DNA from: Belnapia rosea | GTDB taxonomy: Bacteria > Pseudomonadota > Alphaproteobacteria > Acetobacterales > Acetobacteraceae | Direction: 5' to 3' | NCBI RefSeq assembly: GCF_900101615.1 | Contig: NZ_FMZX01000013.1 | Location: 71,468 to 135,467, forward strand | DNA: 64,000 bases | Shown here: piece after piece, positions 50,700-60,142 of the stretch | Position numbering within the stretch: the first letter of the stretch is position 1 | Layout of the letters: each line of letters begins with the position of its first letter | Position numbers and translations under genes: made by a program | Notes under the pieces: generated by a model | The model's database searches: none | The model's input: the letters and a program-made list of their open reading frames with translations, nothing else | Told to the model about the DNA's origin: nothing

Positions 50700-52034
50700 A
50701 TGACGCCGCAGGACGGACTGCCGCAGCCGCGGCGCAGCCTGGCGATCGGCGCCATCCTGGTCTCCATCGTCATCACCGTGCTCGACACGGCGATGATCAA
50801 CGTGGCCCTGCCGGCCATTGGCCGTGATCTCAACATCCACCCCGCCAGCGTCATCTGGCTGACGAATGCCTACCAGATCGTCGTTGTCTCGACGCTGATC
50901 TCCTTCGCTTCCCTGGCCGAGATCCTTGGTTTCCGCCGGGTCTTCCTCTCCGGCCTCGCCCTTTATATCTGCGCCTCCCTGGCCTGCGCCTTCGCCCCCT
51001 CCTTTCCCACCCTGGTCGCGGCGCGGGTGGTACAGGGCCTCGGTGCCTCGGCGGTGATGGCGCTGACGGCGGGGCTGATCCGCTACACCTATCCGGCGCG
51101 GGAGCTCGGACGCGCCATCGGCGTGAATGCGATGACGGTGGCGATCTCGGCCGCCGCCGGGCCGACCCTCGGCTCCGCCATCCTCGCCTTCGGCAGCTGG
51201 CCCTGGCTCTTCGCGGTGAATGTGCCGCTCGGCCTCGCCGGCATCGTGATCGGCGCCCTGACCTTGCCGGAGACGCCGCGTGCCCATCGCCGCTTCGACC
51301 TCGTGGCGGCATGCCTCGCCGCGATGGCCTTCGGCCTGCTCTTCCTTGGCATCGACCTGCTGCTGCCCCTGCCCTGGCTCGGGGCCGCCGTGCTGGCGGC
51401 CGGGCTCGCCGCCGCCGTCATGCTGATACGGCGGGATCTCTCCCGGCCGGCGCCGCTGCTGCCGCTCGACCTGCTGCGCCTGCCGCCGGTGGCCGTCTCG
51501 GTCCTGGCTTCGGTCTGCGCCTTCAGCGCCTGGTCGCTGAGCTTCGTCTCCCTGCCCTTCCACTTCATCAGCAGCGGCCACGACCAGGCGACGACCGGCT
51601 TCATGATGACGCCCTGGCCATTGGCGCTCGCCTTCGCCGCGCCGCTGGCCGGGCGCCTGTCCGACCGGATGCCGACGGCGGTGCTCTGCATGCTGGGCGG
51701 CTCCGCGCTGGCGATCGCGCTGCTGGTGCTGGTGCTGCTGCCGGGTTCGGCACCGGTCGCGCTGCTGGGCCTGGCCGTCGCGGTCGGCGGCTTCGGCTTC
51801 GGCTTCTTCCAGACCCCCAACAACCGCACCATGCTCTCGGCGGCACCCAAGGCCCGCAGCGGCGGGGCCGGCGGCATGCAGGCCACGGCACGGCTGCTTG
51901 GCCAGACCATCGGTACGACACTAACGGCGCTGGCCTTCCAGGCCGGGGGCGGGCCGAAGCTCGCCATGGCCGCAGGCGCCGGGTTCGCCCTGGCCGCAGC
52001 CGGGATCAGCCTGTTGCGACACCGGCTGCGCTGA
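50700..52034 (+). CDS. MFS transporter, DHA2-type
   Basis: A 444-residue multi-helix transporter. Helix 1 carries VITVLDTAMINVALPAIGRD, followed by WLTNAYQIVVVSTLISFASL, RVVQGLGASAVMALTAGLIR and the motif C-like AISAAAGPTLGSAILAFGSW. FGFGFFQTPNNRTMLS is a late conserved stretch. Predicted proton-driven export of a drug-like or metabolic compound. It starts 38 bases after the hydratase alpha subunit on the same strand, so it may be co-transcribed; whether it moves a hydratase substrate or product is speculation. Confidence 0.88.
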   Translation: MTPQDGLPQPRRSLAIGAILVSIVITVLDTAMINVALPAIGRDLNIHPASVIWLTNAYQIVVVSTLISFASLAEILGFRRVFLSGLALYICASLACAFAPSFPTLVAARVVQGLGASAVMALTAGLIRYTYPARELGRAIGVNAMTVAISAAAGPTLGSAILAFGSWPWLFAVNVPLGLAGIVIGALTLPETPRAHRRFDLVAACLAAMAFGLLFLGIDLLLPLPWLGAAVLAAGLAAAVMLIRRDLSRPAPLLPLDLLRLPPVAVSVLASVCAFSAWSLSFVSLPFHFISSGHDQATTGFMMTPWPLALAFAAPLAGRLSDRMPTAVLCMLGGSALAIALLVLVLLPGSAPVALLGLAVAVGGFGFGFFQTPNNRTMLSAAPKARSGGAGGMQATARLLGQTIGTTLTALAFQAGGGPKLAMAAGAGFALAAAGISLLRHRLR

Positions 52035-52059
52035 CGGTTTCATTCCGTCACGAAACCGT
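52034..52059 (+). terminator. Hairpin overlapping the MFS stop codon
   Basis: ACGGTTTC (52034-52041) and GAAACCGT (52052-52059) are exact complements around a 10-base loop. The stem begins on the last base of the MFS TGA. It may terminate that transcript before the SYLF gene, though no T-tract follows. Confidence 0.4.
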
Positions 52060-52108
52060 GGTGGGAAATCGGCGTTGCGCCGCAGCAAGCCACTGAGGTT
52101 GATGTCCC

Positions 52109-52681
52109 ATGCCCGAACTCACCCGCCGTACCATCTCCACCCTGCTGCTCGCCGGCGCTTCGGCCGGTGGTGTGATGGCAACGCCGCGCCCGGCCGCGGC
52201 CGAGACGCAGCGCGAGATCGATGCCGATGTCGCCGGCGCCATGGTGCGCCTCCGCGCCCTGCCGCAGACCCAGGGCCTGCTGCGCGAGGCGCATGCGGTG
52301 CTGGTCTTCCCGCGCATCATCAGCGGCGGCTTCATCGTGGGCGGCCAGTATGGCCAGGGCGCGCTGCTGCGCGGCGAGCGGACGGAGGGCTACTACTCCA
52401 TCGCCGGCCTGTCCCTCGGCTTCCTCGCCGGTGCGCAGGCGGCCGGGCTCGCCATGTTCTTCATGAAGGAATCGGCGCTGACGGCGCTTCGCCAGCGCGA
52501 CGGCTGGGAGGTCGGCACTGGCCCGACCGTGGTCGCGCTGGACCGCGGCGTGCAGGCCAATGCCTCCTCCACCACGCTGACCGAGCCGGTCTATGCCATC
52601 ACCTTCAATCAGGAAGGGCTGATGGCGGCCCTGGCGCTGAACGGCACCAAGATCACCCACATCACGCCCCAGGCCGGCTGA
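52109..52681 (+). CDS. SYLF-domain (Ysc84-like) secreted protein
   Basis: A 190-residue protein. It starts ELTRRTISTLLLAGASAGGV, a twin-arginine-like signal peptide ending near ATPRPAAAE. The mature part is the SYLF/YSC84 lipid-binding domain: LREAHAVLVFPRIISGGFIV, GEYG-like GGQYGQGALLRG, YYSIAGLSLGFLAGAQAAGL and ALDRGVQANASSTTLTEPVY. Family members bind membranes or phosphoinositides in eukaryotes; the bacterial role is poorly known. It ends 32 bases before the stop of the convergent Liv binding-protein gene. Confidence 0.85.
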   Translation: MPELTRRTISTLLLAGASAGGVMATPRPAAAETQREIDADVAGAMVRLRALPQTQGLLREAHAVLVFPRIISGGFIVGGQYGQGALLRGERTEGYYSIAGLSLGFLAGAQAAGLAMFFMKESALTALRQRDGWEVGTGPTVVALDRGVQANASSTTLTEPVYAITFNQEGLMAALALNGTKITHITPQAG

Positions 52682-52713
52682 GGCGCGATGCGGGAGGGGC
52701 GATGGAGAAGGCT

Positions 52714-53919
52714 TTAGACTTTCGCCCCTTCGATCACCCCGCCGAACCGTTCCCAGGTGGTGCCGCTCCATTTCTGCAGCTGCATGTGGCGGATCGGGTG
52801 GAAATTATCCGGCGCGGTGTTGACCAGGATGCCGGGAAGCAGCGTCGGCACCTCGAGAGCCTTTATGTTCGCCGCTTGGCGCATAATGCTCTCGCGGGAA
52901 AAATTCCCCTCGCACTGCTTCAGCACCTGCATCAGCGTGCTGGCGACGCCAAAGGCGAAGGGGAAGCTGCCATCCTTCATGTCCCCGTCGGGGATGTATT
53001 TCTGCATGAAGGCACGCCACTGGTTCATGCCGGCGTCATTGGCCCAGCCCGGATCGGTCGGGTCCTTCAGATAGGCCGAGGTGATGATGCCGATGCCGCG
53101 CTCCGGCCCCGCGGGCTCCATCACCGTGCCGACCGAGATCGAGACATTGGTCAGGTAGTGCAGCGGCTTCCAGCCGACATCCGCGACGCGGCGGATGGTC
53201 TGGGCGGCGAATTTCGGCGTGGTCGCGGTGAGGAGCACATCGGCGCCGCTCGATTGCAGGGAGACGACCTGGCTGTCGATCGTCGGATCCGTCGCCTCGT
53301 GCGAGACCGTGCGGACGATGCTGTCGAAGCGCGACCCGAGAATGTCGCGCACCCCGGTGACATAGTCCTTGCCGAAATCATCGTTCTGGTAGAGCAGCGC
53401 CAGCTTGGCGTTCGGCCGCTGCTCCAGCATGTGCTTCATGTAGATCTGCGCCTCGGTCCGGTAGCTGGGCTGCCAGCCGATGGTCCAGGGCGTGTCCTGG
53501 TAGTTCCCCCACTTGTCCGCGCCGGTCGAGAGAAACAGGTGCGGCACCTTGCGCTGGTTCACGTAGCGGAGGATGGCGCTGTTGCTCGCCGTCCCGAGCG
53601 GGTTGAACAGGAAGGCGACCTTGTCCTGCTCGACCAGCCGCCGCGTCTGCTCGACCGTCTTCGGGGGGCTGTAGCCGTCGTCATAGGTGATGAAGTTGAT
53701 CTTCCGCCCGGCGATGCCGCCCTGGTCGTTGATCATCCTGAAGAAATGCTGATGGGATCGGCCGATGCTGCCATAGGCGCTGGCCGGGCCGCTATACGGC
53801 ATGGTGTTGCCGATGCGGATCTCGCTGGCGGTGACGCCGGGCGTCTCCTGGGCCCGGGCCACCGCCGGCGCGGCCAAGGCACCAGCGGTGGCCGTGAGCA
53901 GCGTGCGACGATTGAGCAT
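52714..53919 (-). CDS. Liv-type ABC transporter substrate-binding protein (second paralog)
   Basis: A 401-residue type I periplasmic binding protein. The signal peptide MLNRRTLLTATAGALAAPAV ends at ARAQ, then the fold starts ASEIRIGNTMPYSGPASAYG. Segments such as IFQ-like LYQNDDFGKDYVTGVRDILG and PHLFLSTGADKWGNYQDTPW are shared nearly word for word with the next gene upstream (53953-55161); roughly 60% of positions agree by eye, showing a tandem duplication. It is the last gene of the liv-type operon. Ligand could be a branched-chain amino acid, amide, or aromatic acid. Confidence 0.92.
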   Translation of the reverse strand: MLNRRTLLTATAGALAAPAVARAQETPGVTASEIRIGNTMPYSGPASAYGSIGRSHQHFFRMINDQGGIAGRKINFITYDDGYSPPKTVEQTRRLVEQDKVAFLFNPLGTASNSAILRYVNQRKVPHLFLSTGADKWGNYQDTPWTIGWQPSYRTEAQIYMKHMLEQRPNAKLALLYQNDDFGKDYVTGVRDILGSRFDSIVRTVSHEATDPTIDSQVVSLQSSGADVLLTATTPKFAAQTIRRVADVGWKPLHYLTNVSISVGTVMEPAGPERGIGIITSAYLKDPTDPGWANDAGMNQWRAFMQKYIPDGDMKDGSFPFAFGVASTLMQVLKQCEGNFSRESIMRQAANIKALEVPTLLPGILVNTAPDNFHPIRHMQLQKWSGTTWERFGGVIEGAKV

Positions 53920-53952
53920 TCTTCTTGTCCTCCCTGACGACGTGCTGTGGCG

Positions 53953-55161
53953 CTACACGTTGGCGCCCTCGATCACCCCGCCGAACCGCACCCAGGACCT
54001 GCCGTCCCAGCGCTGCAGCTGCATGTGGCGGATCGGGTGATAATTGGTCGGGCTGGTGGACACCTTGACGCCCGGCAGCAAGGTGCCGATCTCGAGCGGC
54101 GCGATGTTCATCGCCTGCTTCATGATGTTGTCGCGGGAGAAATTGCCCCCGCACTGCCGCAGCACATGGATCATCGTGCTGCCGGCGCCGTAGCCATAGG
54201 TGTAGTTGTTGTCGCCAAGCTCGCCGTCCGGGATGTAGCGGCGCATGAAGTCGCGCCATTCGTTCATCCCCGGATCATCCGACCAGGCCGGGTCGGACTG
54301 GTCCTTCCGGTAGTCGGAGGTGATGAGGCCAATGCCTTTCTCCGGGCCCGCCGGCTGCATGACGATGGAGCCGGAGACGGAGACATTGGTCATGAACATC
54401 ATCGGCTTCCAGCCGATGTCATGCACCTTCCGGATCGCCTGGGCGGCGAAGCGCGGGATGATGCCGCAGACCAGCGCGTCGATGCCGGAGCCTTGCAGCG
54501 TGACGATCTGGCTGTCGATCGTCGCGTCGGTCGCCTCGTGGGAGACCAGCTTGACCATGGAATCGAAACGCGGTCCGAGCACGTCCCGCACGCCGTTCAC
54601 GTAGTCCTTGCCGAAATCGTCGTTCTGGAAGATCACGCCGATCTTGGCCTGCGGCCGCTGCTCCAGGATGTATTTGGTATAGATCTGTGCCTCAGTCCGG
54701 TAGCTCGGCTGCCAGCCTATGGTCCAGGGATATTCCTTGGGCTGGGCCCATTTGTCGGCGCCCGTGGCGAGGAACAGGTGCGGCACCTTGCGCTGGTTCA
54801 CATAGCGATGGATCGCGCTGTTGGTCGGCGTGCCGAGCTGGTTGAACAGGAAGGCGACCTTGTCCTGCTCGACCAGCCGCCGCGTCTGCTCCAGGGTTCG
54901 GGGAGGCGCGTAGCCGTCGTCATAGACGATGAAATTGACCTGCTTGCCGGCAATGCCGCCCTGGTCGTTCAGCCGCTTGAACTGCGCCGTGAGGCTGCGG
55001 GAGATGACCGAATAGGAGGAGGCAGGCCCCGAAAGCGCGTTGGTGCTGCCGATCCGGATCTCGTTCGCCGTCACGCCCGGCGCCTCCTGCGCTGGCGCGA
55101 GGTTGGGGAGCGCCAGGGCGGCGACGCCCCCGGTGAGCAAGGCACGGCGGTGGAGGGTCAT
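53953..55161 (-). CDS. Liv-type ABC transporter substrate-binding protein (first paralog)
   Basis: A 402-residue type I binding protein with signal peptide MTLHRRALLTGGVAALALPN ending NLAPAQ. Mature N-terminus EIRIGSTNALSGPASSYSVI; ligand-lobe stretches include YDDGYAPPRTLEQTRRLVEQ, FLATGADKWAQPKEYPWTIG and FQNDDFGKDYVNGVRDVLG. It is a tandem paralog of the downstream gene; the ligand-facing segments differ (VFLNQLGTPTNS-like versus FNPLGTASNS regions), so the pair may widen substrate range. It lies 25 bases after livM. Confidence 0.92.
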   Translation of the reverse strand: MTLHRRALLTGGVAALALPNLAPAQEAPGVTANEIRIGSTNALSGPASSYSVISRSLTAQFKRLNDQGGIAGKQVNFIVYDDGYAPPRTLEQTRRLVEQDKVAFLFNQLGTPTNSAIHRYVNQRKVPHLFLATGADKWAQPKEYPWTIGWQPSYRTEAQIYTKYILEQRPQAKIGVIFQNDDFGKDYVNGVRDVLGPRFDSMVKLVSHEATDATIDSQIVTLQGSGIDALVCGIIPRFAAQAIRKVHDIGWKPMMFMTNVSVSGSIVMQPAGPEKGIGLITSDYRKDQSDPAWSDDPGMNEWRDFMRRYIPDGELGDNNYTYGYGAGSTMIHVLRQCGGNFSRDNIMKQAMNIAPLEIGTLLPGVKVSTSPTNYHPIRHMQLQRWDGRSWVRFGGVIEGANV

Positions 55162-55186
55162 GCGGCGTTTCCCGGTGTGAGAGCCA

Positions 55187-56212
55187 TCAACCCCGCCCGC
55201 GCAGCCGTGCCGCGATGCGGCGCAGCAGCCCGGCGAAGCCGTCCGGCAGGATGAAGAGGAAGGCGATGAGGAGGATGCCGTAGATCACGCCAGGCGCCGC
55301 CTTCGAGATCGCCTCCGCGATATTCGGCACGAACAGCACGAACAGCCCGCCGAAGAGCGAGCCAAGGATCGAGGCGACGCCGCCCACCACCATGCCGACG
55401 AAGAGCGTGATGGAAACCATGAGGCTGAAGCTGTCCGGCGCCACGAACTCGACCGCGACGGCGGAGAGTGAGCCGGCGATACCCGTGACCATGGCGCTCA
55501 CCGCGAAGGCGCGGGTCTTCAGCGTGGCGGTGTCCATCCCCATCGCCTCGGCGGCCGTCGGGTGGTCGCGCGTCGCCATGAGGGCCCGGCCGATGCGTCC
55601 GCGGATGAGATTCCAGCATAGCAGGAAGCAGACGCCCGAGACGCCGATGGCGACGAAGTACATCCACTGATCCGCGCTGAGGCCGCCCGGCATCCAGGCC
55701 GGAGCATCCGGCTTCACCAGGAACAGCCCCTGCACGCCGCCCGTCCAGTCCTCGATCGACTTGTGCTTCAGGATCTGCGGCACGGCGACGGCGAGGGAGA
55801 AGGTGGTCAGCGCCAGGTAGAGCCCGCCAAGCCGCAATGCCGGAAAGCCGATGCCATAGCCGACCAGCCCGCAGACAGCGGCCGAGACCGGCAGCGTCGC
55901 CCAGAAGGACCAGTCGAGATGCGACATCAGGATCGCCGTCGCATAGGCGCCGAGGGCGAAGAAGGCGCCATGCCCGAGCGAGATCTGCCCGTTGAAGCCG
56001 GTCACCATGTTCAGCCCGAGCACCGCAAGCCCCATGATCACCGCCATGGTGAGCTGGAAGAGCGGGAAGCTCTCCAGCACGAAGGCTGGCGCGATGGCGA
56101 CCACCAGCCCGCCCAGCACCACCAGCGCCACTTGCCACGCCGGCATGCCCCGGCGCACCGGCACCGCCTGCGGGATGGTGGCGGGGATCGCTACATTCTC
56201 GCTCGCGCTCAT
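55187..56212 (-). CDS. livM: Branched-chain amino acid ABC transporter permease LivM
   Basis: A 341-residue inner-membrane permease. After a polar N-terminus the helices begin with PAWQVALVVLGGLVVAIAPA. Typical LivM segments are LNMVTGFNGQISLGHGAFFA, GLYLALTTFSLAVAVPQILK, RDHPTAAEAMGMDTATLKTR (the cytoplasmic ATPase-contact loop) and VVGGVASILGSLFGGLFVLF. It forms the channel with LivH. The gap to livH is 7 bases. Confidence 0.93.
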   Translation of the reverse strand: MSASENVAIPATIPQAVPVRRGMPAWQVALVVLGGLVVAIAPAFVLESFPLFQLTMAVIMGLAVLGLNMVTGFNGQISLGHGAFFALGAYATAILMSHLDWSFWATLPVSAAVCGLVGYGIGFPALRLGGLYLALTTFSLAVAVPQILKHKSIEDWTGGVQGLFLVKPDAPAWMPGGLSADQWMYFVAIGVSGVCFLLCWNLIRGRIGRALMATRDHPTAAEAMGMDTATLKTRAFAVSAMVTGIAGSLSAVAVEFVAPDSFSLMVSITLFVGMVVGGVASILGSLFGGLFVLFVPNIAEAISKAAPGVIYGILLIAFLFILPDGFAGLLRRIAARLRGRG

Positions 56213-56219
56213 CCGGCCC

Positions 56220-57094
56220 TCACACCCTGCTGGTGACGACGCGGCCGAGCAGCCCGGAGGGCCGCACGACGAGCACGCCGATGATGATCGCCAAGGCGAC
56301 GGTCAGCTTCAGCTCGGTGCCCACCACATAGGCCCCGGCCAGGTTCTCCAGCACGCCGACGGCGAAGCCGCCGATGACGGCGCCGAGCGGGTTGTCGATG
56401 CCGCCGATCAGCGCACCGGCGAAGGCATAGAGCAGGATGCCCGTCATCATCGTCGGGTCGAGGAAGACGACCGGCGCCACCATCATCCCCGCGACCGCGC
56501 CGATCGCGGCCGCCAGCCCCCAGCCCAGCGCCAGCATCCAGCCGACGCGGATGCCGACGAGCCGCGCCGAGCGCGGATTGTAGGCGGCCGCGCGCATGGC
56601 GAGGCCAAGGCTGGTGTAGCGGAAGAAGAGGAAGACCAGGATCAGCACCACCAGCGTCACCGCCGTGCTGCCCAGCTCATGCGCCGAGACGAGGCCGCCC
56701 ATCAGGGGCCCGCTGCTGGCGAAGGGGCTCGGGAAGACCTTGGTGGTGTAGCCGAAGATCCAGCCGGTCATGTTGCCGACGATCAGCAGCAATCCGATGA
56801 AGACGCCGACATGCGTCAGCACCGGCGCGTTCTGCACCGGCCGCATCAGCAGCCGCTCCACCAGCACGCCGATGATGAAGGACACCACCACCGTCCCAAG
56901 GAAGGCGAGCCAGTAGGGGATGCCGGCTTCCACCATGGACCAGGCGATGAAGGTGGAGAGCGTGGCCATCTCCCCTTGCGCGAAATTCACATGGTGTGTG
57001 GCCTGGTAGATCATCACCAGGGCCAGCGCGACCGAGGCGTAGATGCCCCCCGTGGCGATGCCGGCGATGATCTGGTGCGCGAAGCCGTCCATGC

Positions 57095-57098
<4 letters not shown>
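56220..57098 (-). CDS. livH: Branched-chain amino acid ABC transporter permease LivH
   Basis: A 292-residue permease opening DGFAHQIIAGIATGGIYASV, followed by MIYQATHHVNFAQGEMATLS, the hallmark LivH stretch. Later features are the loop AAAYNPRSARLVGIRVGWML that meets the ATPase and GALIGGIDNPLGAVIGGFAV. The ATG overlaps the livF stop by 4 bases, so translation is coupled. Confidence 0.94.
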
Positions 57099-57788
<690 letters not shown>

Positions 57789-57799
<11 letters not shown>

Positions 57800-58568
57800 G
57801 CGCCGCGGCCTCCGCCCCGAGATAGGCCCGGATCACCTCGGGGTCGCTGCGGACCTCGGCCGGCGTCCCATCCGCGATCTTCTTGCCGAAGTCGAGCGCG
57901 ACCACCTTGTCGGAGACACGCATGACGAGATTCATGTGGTGCTCGACCAGCAGGATGCTGAGCTCGAAATTCCGCTTGATGTCGCGCAGCAGCTGGGCGA
58001 GCCCATCCACCTCGCCATGGTTCAGCCCGCCTGCCGGCTCATCGAGCAGCAGCAGCTTCGGCTTGCCGATCAGGGCGCGGGCCATCTCGACGCGCTTCTG
58101 CGTGCCGAAGGGCAACGCCGCCACCGGGACATCGGCGACCGCCTCGAGGTTGAGCAGCGCCAGCAAGGACCGAGCATGCTCGGCGGCGATGGCCTCCTCC
58201 CGCCGGGCAGAAGGCAGCCGGAGCGCATTGGCGAGGAAGCCGGCATGGCCCTCGGCATGCGCCCCGGCCAGCACGTTCTCGCGCACTGTCATGCTGCGGA
58301 ACAGGGCCAGGTTCTGGAAGGTCCGCCCCAGCCCGAGTGGCGCCATCCTGTGGCGCGGCAGGCCGGTCGCCGCCTGGCCGGCGAAGCGCACATGCCCCTC
58401 GGTCGGCTTGTAGATGCCACTGATGACGTTGAAGAGCGTGGTCTTGCCGGCCCCGTTCGGACCGATCAGCCCGCAGATCTGCCGCTCCTCCACATCGAAG
58501 GAGACGCCCGCTACCGCGGTGACACCGCCGAAGCGCACCACCACGTCCCGAACTTCCAGCAAGGCCAT
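57789..58568 (-). CDS. livG: Branched-chain amino acid ABC transporter ATP-binding protein LivG
   Basis: A 259-residue ATPase, first gene of the liv-type operon. Walker A IGPNGAGKTTLFNVISGIYK, then LGLGRTFQNLALFRSMTVRE with the Q-loop, a signature LPFGTQKRVEMARALIGKPK (FGTQK in place of LSGGQ, the usual LivG variant), Walker B LLLLDEPAGGLNHGEVDGLA and H-loop LLVEHHMNLVMRVSDKVVAL. The C-terminal extension ends AYLGAEAAAHAA. The 205 bases upstream contain no gene and should hold the operon promoter; I see no clear consensus there. Confidence 0.94.
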
Positions 58569-58773
58569 GCGGTCAACCGCCCGTGGCCGGGCTGGATTGC
58601 ACGCGTGGCCGCGACCGACCCTGACGGTCTGTCATGAACACCTCCCCTTCGGCAGCCTTGGCCCGATTCCGGGTCCTGCGCCTATGTCTTCCTGGACAGC
58701 CGCATTTGAGCGGCCATTGCCGCCGCTGCGCAAGCCACAAAAGGCGAAGGTCCCGCGGGGAGCTTGGCTGGCG

Positions 58774-59493
58774 TCAGGGGGAGCCAGTGAGCAGGCTGGA
58801 ATGCACCCAGCCTTGCGGCGCCGCCTCACCCACCTGCAGCCAACCGCCCGGCGCGCGGGAGAAGACGCGGAGCGCGGCCCCCTGCGGCGCGACGCCCAGC
58901 ACCTCCGCGCCACCCATGGGTGCGACGCGGATATTGGCAGGGCTGCGGACCTGGACCGCGCCGATCTTCTCGACGGCGGTCGTGCCCGGGCCGCTGCCCT
59001 GGGCCGACGCCTGGGGGATGGGTGCAGCTGGCGCCGAATCGATCGATGGCGCGGGGCTCACGGCACGGGCGACAACCGCCCCGTCCTCGCGGCAGAACCG
59101 CTCGGCGGCGCCGGCCGCGACCGGCAGGCCCGGCCCCTGCTCCAGCACCGTGGTGTAGCGCCGCCCGTCCCGATCCTGCGCGACGGCGCCATCGCGCGGC
59201 AGCAGCACGCGCAGGATGAAATCCACGCCGCCGACCTTGCCGCAAACCGCCCGCTCATCGACAGGGCCGAACCGCACGACGGACAGGTCGGAGAAGCGCA
59301 GCCCAGCCTGGTTCCGCAGACGCTTCTGGAGGGACTCCTGCGCCACCTCGACCAGGGACTGGTCCAAGGATACGGAGGCCTGAGCCGGGCGGGATGCCGC
59401 GCCCGGCTCGATCGCCATCACCGTGAAGCCGATCCCGGCCAGCGCCACCACGGCCGCCGTCACGCCCAACGCCCGCCACATGTCCTGCCTCAT
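58774..59493 (-). CDS. Membrane-anchored or secreted SH3-domain protein
   Basis: A 239-residue protein. An N-terminal hydrophobic segment (WRALGVTAAVVALAGIGFTV) acts as signal or anchor. A middle region with Cys residues (ERAVCGKVGGVDFILRVLL and ERFCREDGAVVAR) precedes a Pro/Ala-rich linker and a C-terminal SH3 module (about 175-237): VRSPANIRVAPMGGAEVLGV, then GGWLQVGEAAPQGWVHSSLL. The start is taken at ATG 59493; an ATG four codons later also fits. It is a second SH3 protein in the window, not closely similar to the first. Likely periplasmic; role unknown. Confidence 0.72.
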   Translation of the reverse strand: MRQDMWRALGVTAAVVALAGIGFTVMAIEPGAASRPAQASVSLDQSLVEVAQESLQKRLRNQAGLRFSDLSVVRFGPVDERAVCGKVGGVDFILRVLLPRDGAVAQDRDGRRYTTVLEQGPGLPVAAGAAERFCREDGAVVARAVSPAPSIDSAPAAPIPQASAQGSGPGTTAVEKIGAVQVRSPANIRVAPMGGAEVLGVAPQGAALRVFSRAPGGWLQVGEAAPQGWVHSSLLTGSP

Positions 59494-59566
59494 CCCTGAT
59501 CCGGCAACGTCGAGCCGCCGGCATGGATAAGCGCGCAGCCCGATCATGGTTGCAGAGGCGGAAGCC

Positions 59567-60142
59567 TCACCAGACTTCCTCACGCGCTGCTGCGGCAACC
59601 CGATGGAAGCCGGACAGGGCCTCGAAGCATTGCTGGCCGATGGCCTCGGCCGGGTCGCTCAGCCGCGCCAGCACCAGATAGAGCCGCCCACGCCCGGCAT
59701 TGCCCTGAGAGGCCGGATAGCTCAGCTCGGCGCTCTGCGGGGCACCGAACTGCGCCAGCATCTCCTCCTTGAGCGGTTTGCTGCCGATGCGCTTGGAATC
59801 ATACCACTGGCGCAATGCATAGGTCGCGCCGTCGGTCGGGTCCCGCCCGAAGGCACCGGAAGCACCGCGGTCAAGCGGCGTGTAGGAGGCCGACACATCG
59901 TTGAGCCGGATCACGATGTCGAGCCCGGCCGGCACGCCGGCCGGCCGCAGCGTCGCGCGCCATTCGAAGGCGCCTTTCACCGGTTCCGCCGCCGCGCCGG
60001 GCTCCGGGCGGAAGGTGTTGCGGGCGCCTTTGAAGCGCTCGTCGCCGGCCAGGGCGCGCCGCCAGGCCTCGAACAGCGCCTGCGCCTCGGCCCGGTTCTC
60101 GATCGACTGCAGCTTCAGCAGCGGGGGGGTGGTGCCACTCAT
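59567..60142 (-). CDS. Unrecognised cytoplasmic protein coupled to a CoA-transferase gene
   Basis: A 191-residue protein with no signal peptide or membrane helix. It begins MSGTTPPLLKLQSIENRAEA, has a charged helical start, a beta-rich middle (FEWRATLRPAGVPAGLDIVI and RLNDVSASYTPLD), and an aromatic stretch ATYALRQWYDSKRIGSK. Only one Cys is present. Its ATG overlaps the stop of the CaiB/BaiF gene by 4 bases (ATGA), so the two are co-translated and may act together. I do not recognise the family. Confidence 0.65.
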   Translation of the reverse strand: MSGTTPPLLKLQSIENRAEAQALFEAWRRALAGDERFKGARNTFRPEPGAAAEPVKGAFEWRATLRPAGVPAGLDIVIRLNDVSASYTPLDRGASGAFGRDPTDGATYALRQWYDSKRIGSKPLKEEMLAQFGAPQSAELSYPASQGNAGRGRLYLVLARLSDPAEAIGQQCFEALSGFHRVAAAAREEVW

